Positions 57,700-64,000 of a stretch of 64,000 nt of DNA are shown here, piece by piece. The notes beneath the pieces are model-generated. The model made no database searches and was not told where the DNA came from. It saw only the letters and a program-made list of their open reading frames with translations. The translations under genes were made by a program, and so were the position numbers. Each line of letters begins with the position of its first letter. Positions within the stretch are counted from its first letter, which is position 1. The stretch spans positions 186,001 through 250,000 of the forward strand of contig NZ_FPBO01000005.1 of assembly GCF_900116645.1 (NCBI RefSeq), given 5' to 3'. This stretch comes from Pseudoduganella namucuonensis. GTDB taxonomy: Bacteria; Pseudomonadota; Gammaproteobacteria; Burkholderiales; Burkholderiaceae_D.

Positions 57700-59115
57700 T
57701 TAGCGTTCGAGTATCCAGGTGTCCTTGGTGCCGCCGCCCTGCGACGAGTTCACCACCAGCGACCCCTCCTGCAGCGCCACGCGGGTCAGGCCGCCCGGCA
57801 CCATGGAGATGGTCTTGCCGGACAGGACGAAGGGGCGCAGGTCGATGTGGCGCGGCGCGACGCCGCTTTCCACGAAGGTCGGGCAGTTCGACAGCGCCAG
57901 CGTGGGCTGGGCGATGTAGCCGTCCGGCCGCGCCAGCAGGCGCTTGCGGAAGTCCTCGATCTGTTCCTTGGTGGACGCGGGGCCGACCAGCATGCCGTAG
58001 CCGCCCGCGCCGTGCACCTCCTTGACCACCAGGTCGGGCAGGTGGGCCAGGGTGAAGGCCAGATCCTCCTTCTTCCGGCACTGGTAGGTCGGCACGTTGT
58101 TCAGCACCGGCTCCTCGGACAGGTAGAAGCGGATCATGTCCGGCACGTAGGGGTAGATGGACTTGTCGTCGGCCACGCCGGTGCCGATGGCGTTGGCCAG
58201 GGTCACGCGGCCCGCGCGGTACACGGACAGCAGGCCGGGCACGCCCAGCGCGGAGTCGGGGCGGAAGGCCAGCGGGTCGAGGAAGTCGTCGTCCAGGCGG
58301 CGGTAGATCACGTCCACCCGGCGCGGGCCGTGCGTGGTGCGCATGTACACCGAGTTGTCGGCCACGAACAAGTCCTTGCCCTCCACCAGTTCCACGCCCA
58401 TTTGCTGGGCCAGGAAGGCGTGCTCGAAATAGGCCGAGTTGTACATGCCCGGCGTCATCACCACGATGGTGGGATCGTCCACGCCCATCGGGGCCACCGA
58501 GCGCAGGTTGTCGAGCAGCAGGTCGGGGTAGTGGTCGACCGGGGCGATCTTGTTGCGGGCGAACAGTTCCGGGAACAGCCGCATCATCATCTTGCGGTCC
58601 TCCAGCATGTAGGACACGCCGGACGGCACCCGCAGATTGTCCTCCAGCACGTAGAACTCGCCGGCGCCGGCCCGCACGATGTCCACCCCCGCGATATGGG
58701 CGTAGATGTCGGAGGCCACGGAGATGCCCTGCATCTCGGGCCGGTACTGCGCGTTGCGGTAGATCTGCTCGGCCGGGATGATGCCGGCCTTGATAATGTT
58801 CTGGTCGTGGTAGATGTCGTGGATGAACATGTTCAGCGCCTTGACCCGCTGCACCAGCCCGGTCTGCAACTGCGTCCATTCCCCGGCGGGGATGATGCGC
58901 GGGATGATGTCGAACGGGATCAGGCGTTCGGTGCCCGCGTCGTCGCCGTAGACGGCGAAGGTGATGCCCACGCGGCGGAACATCAGGTCCGCCTCGGCGC
59001 GCTTGCGTTCTATCGTTTCCGGTGGCTGCTGTTCCAGCCAGCGGCAAAACTCGCGGTAATGTTCACGGACGCCGCCGTCGGTATCGGCGCGCATTTCATT
59101 GAAAAAGTTCGGCAT
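57700..59115 (-). CDS. Circularly permuted ATP-grasp type 2 protein (Anbu operon)
   Basis: A 471-residue predicted amide-bond ligase. Family marks are RRVGITFAVYGDDAGTERLIPFDIIPRIIPA, VRAGAGEFYVLEDNLRVPSGVSYMLEDRK, VVKEVHGAGGYGMLVGP and ISMVPGGLTRVAL...SSQGGGTKDTWIL. ATP-grasp enzymes couple ATP to ligation of a carboxylate and an amine, so the operon probably makes a peptide or amide that the transglutaminase and Anbu then trim or recycle. First gene of the operon; a sigma-54-like sequence lies 34 bases upstream of its ATG. Confidence 0.94.
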   Translation of the reverse strand: MPNFFNEMRADTDGGVREHYREFCRWLEQQPPETIERKRAEADLMFRRVGITFAVYGDDAGTERLIPFDIIPRIIPAGEWTQLQTGLVQRVKALNMFIHDIYHDQNIIKAGIIPAEQIYRNAQYRPEMQGISVASDIYAHIAGVDIVRAGAGEFYVLEDNLRVPSGVSYMLEDRKMMMRLFPELFARNKIAPVDHYPDLLLDNLRSVAPMGVDDPTIVVMTPGMYNSAYFEHAFLAQQMGVELVEGKDLFVADNSVYMRTTHGPRRVDVIYRRLDDDFLDPLAFRPDSALGVPGLLSVYRAGRVTLANAIGTGVADDKSIYPYVPDMIRFYLSEEPVLNNVPTYQCRKKEDLAFTLAHLPDLVVKEVHGAGGYGMLVGPASTKEQIEDFRKRLLARPDGYIAQPTLALSNCPTFVESGVAPRHIDLRPFVLSGKTISMVPGGLTRVALQEGSLVVNSSQGGGTKDTWILER

Positions 59116-59148
59116 CTTCAGTGTCCCTGGCTTCGATAAATATTACCT

Positions 59149-59164
59149 ATCAAGAAACGTGCCA
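59149..59164 (-). promoter_or_regulatory. Sigma-54-like sequence upstream of the Anbu operon
   Basis: The minus strand reads TGGCACG-TTTC-TTGAT. The -24 half is perfect, but the -12 half has GA instead of the near-invariant GC, so activity is doubtful. Confidence 0.3.
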
Positions 59165-59200
59165 GAGAGCATGCACCATCGCGGTGCGCCTTGGCCCCGG

Positions 59201-59956
59201 TCAGTAACGCAGCTTGTACCAGAACAAGCCCAGCCATTCATACACCGCGTAATAGGAGCCGGACAGGCCGGACGCGCTGGGCAGCAGTTGCAGCGGCGAG
59301 AAGGCGTGCGTGGTGAAATAGGCGGTGGGCGCGGACACGACTTCGAGGCCGGCGCGCTCGAACACCAGCCTGGCCCGCGCCATGTGCATCGCGTCCGTCA
59401 CCAGCAGCACGCGGCGCACGCCGGCCGGGGCCAGCATGCGGGCCGAGTTGGCGGCGTTTTCCGCCGTCGTCTCCGAACCGGCCTCCACCCACTTCACCGG
59501 GGTGCGGAAGTCCTCGCGCAGCGCCCTGGCCATGCCCTCAGCCTTGGGCTGCAGCCCGCGCACCGGATCGGCGTTGCCGCCGCTGACGAGGATGGGCAGG
59601 CCGGTCTCTTGCTGCAGCCTGGCGCCGTAGCGCAGGCGGGCCAGGGTGATGTAGTCCGGCACGTCCTGGTTGCCGTACTCGGGCGCGCGCAGCATGCTGC
59701 CGGCGGCCAGGATCACGATGGCCTGGGCGCCCCTGGCCGCTGGCGCCAGCAACGGCGGTTCCATGCGTTCGAGCGGCCGTAGCAGGGCGGTGGCGGCGAT
59801 GTTCGTGCTCAGTACCAGCAGCAGCCCCACGGCGCCGCGGCGCGCGATGATCCCCAGGCGGGGATGGCGGCGGCGCAGCAGCAGGCCGGTCGCGTACAGC
59901 AGAAGCAGGCTGAGCGGTGGCAGCAGGATCAGGTGGATGAGTTTATTGAGGAGCAT
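59201..59956 (-). CDS. YdcF family (DUF218) membrane protein
   Basis: A 251-residue inner-membrane protein with two N-terminal hydrophobic segments (LIHLILLPPLSLLLLYATGLLL; GAVGLLLVLSTNIAAT) and a DUF218 domain: QAIVILAAGSMLRAPEYG, GLPILVSGGNADP, SETTAENAANSARML and RVLLVTDAMHMARARLVFERAG. The family includes ElyC/SanA-like proteins tied to envelope integrity; biochemical role unknown. The ATG is chosen because hydrophobic family sequence starts here. It is 85 bases upstream of the Anbu operon, same direction. Confidence 0.87.
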   Translation of the reverse strand: MLLNKLIHLILLPPLSLLLLYATGLLLRRRHPRLGIIARRGAVGLLLVLSTNIAATALLRPLERMEPPLLAPAARGAQAIVILAAGSMLRAPEYGNQDVPDYITLARLRYGARLQQETGLPILVSGGNADPVRGLQPKAEGMARALREDFRTPVKWVEAGSETTAENAANSARMLAPAGVRRVLLVTDAMHMARARLVFERAGLEVVSAPTAYFTTHAFSPLQLLPSASGLSGSYYAVYEWLGLFWYKLRY

Positions 59957-60109
59957 CTTGCGATTGGAGCAATAACGCCGGGCAAAGTCAAGGATGGGCC
60001 GGCCACGCTCACGGCGCGGGCATAGTGGATATTGCGCCGGACAGATCACGGCGGGCCCGCCGGTGCCTACAGTGACGCCTTTCAACCATCACAATGGGAA
60101 GGTGTGGCC

Positions 60110-60787
60110 ATGGGAATTGCCAAGCGGCTGGTAGCGGAGGGATTGGGCACGGCGCTGCTGTTGACGATCTCCGGCGGATGCGGCGTGGTCGCCGCGCGGC
60201 TGGCCGGTGGCGACGCGGCGCTGGCGCTGCTGGTCGGTTCCGTGGTGTCGAGCGCCGGGCTGGCCGTGCTGATCCTCACCTTCGGCGGGATCTCGGGCGG
60301 GCACTTCAATCCGGTGCTGACGCTGTCCGAGGCCTGGCGCGGCAAGCTGCCGGCGGGGTACGTCGCGCCATACATCGCCGCCCAGCTGGCCGGCGCGGTG
60401 ACGGGCGTGGCCGCCACGCACGGCATGTTCGGGCTGGAGCTGCTGGTGGCCGCCAGCGAGGTGCGCACCGGCGCGGGGCTGTGGCTGGGCGAATTCGTCG
60501 CCACCTTCGGCCTGCTGAGCGTGTTCATCGGATGCGGCCGCAGCCGGCCGGTGGCCGCGCCGTTCGCGGTGGCGGCCTACGTGATGGCGGCCTGCTGGTT
60601 CAGTTCGTCCAGCGCCTTCATGAATCCCGCGCTGACGCTGGCGCGCGCGATCGGCAGCGCCGGCGGCGGCATCCGGCCGGCGGACGCCCCCGGTTTCATC
60701 CTCTCCCAACTGGCCGGCGCCGCCTTGGCCAGCCTCGTCTTCGCCTGGCTCCACGGCGCCTCCCGGCCCGCCCCCATCCGTTCCTGA
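60110..60787 (+). CDS. Aquaporin/MIP family channel
   Basis: A 225-residue channel with six membrane helices and two re-entrant motifs. The second is a canonical NPA with the selectivity Arg (FMNPALTLARAIG); the first reads NPV (GGHFNPVLTLSEAWRG). The N-terminus KRLVAEGLGTALLLTISGGCGVVAARL fits the family. Pore preference (water, glycerol or arsenite) cannot be told. The ATG is chosen for its GGAAGG site; the longer frame is non-homologous. Confidence 0.9.
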   Translation: MGIAKRLVAEGLGTALLLTISGGCGVVAARLAGGDAALALLVGSVVSSAGLAVLILTFGGISGGHFNPVLTLSEAWRGKLPAGYVAPYIAAQLAGAVTGVAATHGMFGLELLVAASEVRTGAGLWLGEFVATFGLLSVFIGCGRSRPVAAPFAVAAYVMAACWFSSSSAFMNPALTLARAIGSAGGGIRPADAPGFILSQLAGAALASLVFAWLHGASRPAPIRS

Positions 60788-60793
60788 CAGCAA

Positions 60794-60845
60794 AAAGCGC
60801 CCAGGGCCTATTTTTCCGCGTGGATAAAATAGCCCTGGGCGCTTT
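60794..60845 (+). terminator. Hairpin downstream of the channel gene
   Basis: AAAGCGCCCAGGGC (60794-60807) and GCCCTGGGCGCTTT (60832-60845) are perfect complements; CTATTTT/AAAATAG extends the stem after a one-base bulge. It starts seven bases after the stop. There is no T run beyond TTTAGTT on the plus strand. Confidence 0.65.
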
Positions 60846-60850
60846 AGTTG

Positions 60851-60878
60851 AAAAAAAAGCCCGGCGCTTGGCCGGGCT
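60851..60878 (-). terminator. Rho-independent terminator of the MHS transporter gene
   Basis: AGCCCGGC/GCCGGGCT with loop GCTTG, followed on the minus strand by eight T residues (A run at 60851-60858). It starts about 24 bases past the transporter stop. Confidence 0.8.
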
Positions 60879-60901
60879 CGGGACGATCTATATATGGTGC
60901 G

Positions 60902-62245
60902 TCAGTCTTTGATTTCCAGCGCGCGGTTCAGGCTCAGCGCGGCCAGCGAGCCGACCGCGCCGGACAGCAGGTACAGGCTGACATAGGCCAGGCCGAAGTT
61001 GGCCGACAGCCCCAGCGCCACCAGTGGCGCGAAGCCCGCGCCCACCAGCCACGCCAGGTCGGACGTCAGCGCGGCGCCGGTGTAGCGGTACTTGGTCTGG
61101 AAGTTGGCGGTCACGGCGCCGGCGGCCTGGCCGTAGGACAGGCCCAGCAGCGCGAAGCCCACCAGCAGGAAGATGTTCTGGCCCAAGTCTCCGCCATCCA
61201 TCAGCATCGGCACGAAGCCGCTGAAGACGGCGATCATGGTCGCCAGCGCGCCCAGCGTGGTGCGGCGGCCGACGCGGTCCGCCAGCAGGCCGGAGACGAT
61301 GATGCCGCCGGCGGCGATGAAGGCGCCAAGGATCTGCAGCTCGAGGAATTCGCTCAGCGAGCGGGTCGAGTACAGGTTGATCCAGGACAGCGGGAACACC
61401 GTCACCAGGTGGAACAGCGCGTAGCTGCCCAGCGCGGCCAGCGCGCCGATCAGCACGTTGCGGCCCTGGTTTTGCGCCAGTTCCACCACGTTGACCGGGT
61501 CCAGCTGGTGCTCGTCCAGCAGCTTGGAGTACTCGGACGTGGACACCAGGCGCAGCCGGGCGAACAGCGCGACCACGTTGATGGCGAAGGCCACGTAGAA
61601 CGGGTAGCGCCAGCCCCACGACAGGAAGTCCACCGGCTCCAGTTCGGCGAGCAGGTAGGCGAACAGGCCGGCGGCGATGATGAAGCCCACCGGCGCGCCC
61701 AGCTGGCCCAGCATGGCGTACCAGCCGCGCTTGTTGGCCGGCGCGTTCAGCGCCAGCAGCGACGGCAGCCCGTCCCACGAGCCGCCCTGGGCCACGCCCT
61801 GGCCGATGCGCAGTAGCGACAGGATGACGATGGAGGCGGTGCCCAGGTGCGCGTATTCGGGCAGGAAGGCGATGCCGGCGGTGGAGATGCCCATCAGGAA
61901 GAGGGCGGCGGTGAGTTTGGTTTCGCGCCCGAAGCGTTCCTGCAGGGCCATGAAGATGACGGTGCCGATGGGGCGGGCGATGAAGGCGAAGGCGAAGATG
62001 GTGAAGGAGTACAGCGTGCCCTCGAGCCGGCTTTCAAAGGGGAAGAACACTTGGGGGAACACCAGCACGGAGGCGATGGCGTAGACAAAGAAGTCAAAGT
62101 ACTCGGAAGCTCGACCTATCACCACCCCGATGGCTATTTCACCGGGAGCGATATGCCCGTCCCTGGCATTGATGTTGCGTGCGCCCTGGCTGGTTTGGCG
62201 CGTTGGGTGATCGGCGGGAAAATCGCCGTTGAATGTTGTCGTCAT
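60902..62245 (-). CDS. MFS transporter, metabolite:H+ symporter (MHS) type
   Basis: A 447-residue major facilitator protein with about 12 membrane segments. Family marks are IGRASEYFDFFVYAIASVLVFPQVFF, FIARPIGTVIFMALQERFGRETKL, LRIGQGVAQGGSWDGLPSLLAL and ADRVGRRTTLGALATMI. MHS members import organic acids, betaines or aromatic acids with protons. The usual RFGRR-like loop is present as RFGRETKL. Substrate unknown. Divergent from cyoA across 147 bases. Confidence 0.9.
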   Translation of the reverse strand: MTTTFNGDFPADHPTRQTSQGARNINARDGHIAPGEIAIGVVIGRASEYFDFFVYAIASVLVFPQVFFPFESRLEGTLYSFTIFAFAFIARPIGTVIFMALQERFGRETKLTAALFLMGISTAGIAFLPEYAHLGTASIVILSLLRIGQGVAQGGSWDGLPSLLALNAPANKRGWYAMLGQLGAPVGFIIAAGLFAYLLAELEPVDFLSWGWRYPFYVAFAINVVALFARLRLVSTSEYSKLLDEHQLDPVNVVELAQNQGRNVLIGALAALGSYALFHLVTVFPLSWINLYSTRSLSEFLELQILGAFIAAGGIIVSGLLADRVGRRTTLGALATMIAVFSGFVPMLMDGGDLGQNIFLLVGFALLGLSYGQAAGAVTANFQTKYRYTGAALTSDLAWLVGAGFAPLVALGLSANFGLAYVSLYLLSGAVGSLAALSLNRALEIKD

Positions 62246-62392
62246 GGCTTTTTCCTTGTCTCGCGTAATAATTTTTACAACGGCGCACTGAATCTGAAGG
62301 CGCTGGGGGGTAGGACAAAGTGTCCAATGTCCAGCGTCCGCCGTTGGCGTTACAGTAGCATGTTATTCATTTTATGTAACGTACATTACCGC

Positions 62393-63385
62393 ATGATTCC
62401 TTCAATAGCTCGTCGCGGACTGTCGCTTCTTCCCCTTTTGTGGCTTGCCGGCTGCAATACGGTGGTCATGAACCCGTCCGGTGATATCGCCGCTCAGCAG
62501 GCCAACCTTGTCGTTGTGTCCACTCTGCTGATGTTGCTGATTGTCGTGCCCGTCATCGCATTGACTCTGTTCTTTGCGTGGCGTTATCGCGCCAGCAACA
62601 CTTCCGCCACTTACGATCCAGACTGGGATCACTCCACCAAGCTCGAACTCGTGATCTGGGGCGCGCCGCTGCTGATCATCATCGTGCTGGGCCTGCTGAC
62701 CTGGATCAGCACGCACAAGCTGGACCCCTACCGTCCGCTGTCGCGCATCGACGAGAACCGTCCCCTGGCCGCCGGCGTCAAGCCGATCGAGATCCAGGTG
62801 GTGGCGCTGGACTGGAAGTGGCTGTTCATCTATCCGGAGCAGGGCATCGCCACCGTGAACGAACTGGTGACCCCGGTCGACGTGCCGGTGCGCTTCAAGA
62901 TCACCGCCTCCTCCGTGATGAACTCGTTCTACATCCCCGCGCTGGCCGGCCAGATCTACGCCATGCCGTCGATGGAGACCGAACTGAACGCGGTGATCAA
63001 CAAGGTCGGCGTGTACGACGGCTTCTCCGCCAACTTCAGCGGCGACGGCTTCTCGCACATGCGCTTCAAGTACCACGGCGTGAGCCAGGGCGATTTCGAC
63101 CAGTGGGTGCAAAAGGCCAAGGGCGCCGGCAACACGCTGGACCGCGTGAGCTACCTGGAACTGGAAAAGCCGAGCGAGCGCGAGCCCGTGCGCCACTACG
63201 CCGGCGTGTCCGCCGACCTGTACGAGGCGATCCTGAACCGCTGCGTCGGCGACGGCAAGACCTGCATCAACAAGATGGTGGCCGACGACATCGTCCGCGC
63301 CCGCACCGCGGCCGAGCTGTGCTTCACGCCCCAAGCAAAAACCTTTTCCATGAAGACTGAAAATGCAAGCGCAAACGCAAACTGA
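62393..63385 (+). CDS. cyoA: Cytochrome o ubiquinol oxidase subunit II
   Basis: A 330-residue lipoprotein subunit of a heme-copper quinol oxidase. The lipobox is WLAGC; two membrane helices follow (about 38-60 and 82-104). The core reads [46 protein letters not shown] and [18 protein letters not shown]; the copper-A cysteines are absent, so this is a quinol rather than a cytochrome c oxidase. The ATG lacks a clear ribosome site; an in-frame ATG 11 codons upstream is possible. It overlaps cyoB by 23 bases. Confidence 0.93.
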   Translation: MIPSIARRGLSLLPLLWLAGCNTVVMNPSGDIAAQQANLVVVSTLLMLLIVVPVIALTLFFAWRYRASNTSATYDPDWDHSTKLELVIWGAPLLIIIVLGLLTWISTHKLDPYRPLSRIDENRPLAAGVKPIEIQVVALDWKWLFIYPEQGIATVNELVTPVDVPVRFKITASSVMNSFYIPALAGQIYAMPSMETELNAVINKVGVYDGFSANFSGDGFSHMRFKYHGVSQGDFDQWVQKAKGAGNTLDRVSYLELEKPSEREPVRHYAGVSADLYEAILNRCVGDGKTCINKMVADDIVRARTAAELCFTPQAKTFSMKTENASANAN

Positions 63386-64000
63386 CCTCATCTTAGGCAG
63401 GCTGAGCTGGGACGCGATTCCGTTCCACGAGCCCATCCTGCTGGTGACCTTCGCCGGCGTGGTGCTGGGCGGCCTCGGCCTGTTCGGCGCGCTGACCTAC
63501 TTCCGCCTGTGGGGACCGCTGTGGCGCAACTGGTTCACCAGTATCGACCACAAGAAAATCGGCATCATGTACATGATCCTGGGCCTGATCATGCTGCTGC
63601 GCGGCTTCGCCGACGCGCTGATGATGCGCGCCCAGCAAGCCATCGCCTTCGGCGACCAGGCCGGCTTCCTGCCGCCGCACCACTACGACCAGGTCTTCAC
63701 CGCCCACGGCGTGATCATGATCTTCTTCGTGGCGATGCCCTTCGTGACCGGCCTGATGAACTACGTGGTGCCGCTGCAGATCGGCGCGCGCGACGTGGCC
63801 TTCCCGTTCCTGAACAACTTCTCCTTCTGGATGACGGCCTTCGGCGCCATGCTGGTGATGGCCTCGCTGTTCGTGGGCGAGTTCGCCCGCACCGGCTGGC
63901 TGGCGTATCCGCCGCTGTCGGGCATCCTGGCCAGTTCCGGGGTCGGGGTCGACTATTACATCTGGTCGCTGCAGGTGGCCGGGGTCGGCACCTTGCTGTC
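63363..64000 (+). CDS. cyoB: Cytochrome o ubiquinol oxidase subunit I, N-terminal part (3' end outside window)
   Basis: The first 212 residues of the heme-copper catalytic subunit, running off the right edge. The frame starts [20 protein letters not shown] inside the end of cyoA. Family marks are [79 protein letters not shown], with the heme-ligand His in TAHG. Confidence 0.94.
   Translation, partial: MQAQTQTDLILGRLSWDAIPFHEPILLVTFAGVVLGGLGLFGALTYFRLWGPLWRNWFTSIDHKKIGIMYMILGLIMLLRGFADALMMRAQQAIAFGDQAGFLPPHHYDQVFTAHGVIMIFFVAMPFVTGLMNYVVPLQIGARDVAFPFLNNFSFWMTAFGAMLVMASLFVGEFARTGWLAYPPLSGILASSGVGVDYYIWSLQVAGVGTLL

Overview
The window is GC-rich, densely packed chromosomal DNA. Several features together suggest a Gram-negative betaproteobacterium, most likely in the Oxalobacteraceae (Massilia/Duganella/Janthinobacterium group): a PEP-CTERM protein with PrsR/PrsT-type partners, a complete liv-type ABC operon, a single-chain PurL, a cyo-type quinol oxidase and an Anbu operon. 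This placement is inferred from gene content; no database search was run. I saw no rRNA, tRNA, insertion sequence, prophage or CRISPR array.

Layout. 1-5.1 kb: the end of a hydantoinase B/oxoprolinase-type gene, a glycine-zipper envelope protein, and two tandem receiver-TPR paralogues. 5.4-12.7 kb: purL, the lysophospholipid transporter lplT, a tautomerase/class II aldolase pair and an AlkD-like repair gene. 12.8-17.3 kb: a leftward operon selO-msrB-yciB-bolA followed by two parvulin-type isomerase paralogues. 17.5-24.4 kb: a rightward operon of an acyl-CoA synthetase and livKHMGF. 24.4-28.1 kb: a leftward chemotaxis-like set (soluble double-PAS receptor, CheD, triple-CheW protein) without CheA. 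28.3-33.5 kb: a fused enoyl-CoA hydratase/3-hydroxyacyl-CoA dehydrogenase, a GNAT enzyme, a periplasmic binding protein and nadB.

33.7-45.7 kb is the most unusual part. It is an exosortase/PEP-CTERM-associated polysaccharide region with a sigma-54 activator of the PrsR type, a glycosyltransferase, a tyrosine autokinase, a chain-length determinant, a PEP-CTERM protein, a PrsT-like TPR lipoprotein and a LuxR-type regulator. Inside it sits a two-gene unit: a FeeM-like N-acyl amino acid synthase and a flavoprotein of the vanillyl-alcohol oxidase/4-cresol dehydrogenase family. The PEP-CTERM gene, divergent from this pair, has a near-consensus sigma-54 promoter with an upstream inverted repeat. No exosortase gene lies in the window.

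45.7-54.9 kb: a YoaK-like membrane protein, a LysR regulator and a small Sel1-like protein, then a divergent signalling module (TonB-dependent receptor and ABC-type binding lipoprotein on one side, YfiR-like protein and histidine kinase on the other), then a DUF433/DUF5615 toxin-antitoxin-like pair. 54.9-59.1 kb: the four-gene Anbu operon (circularly permuted ATP-grasp, alpha-E protein, transglutaminase, proteasome-like Anbu). 59.2-64 kb: a YdcF protein, an aquaporin-family channel, an MHS-type transporter, and cyoA with the start of cyoB running off the right edge.
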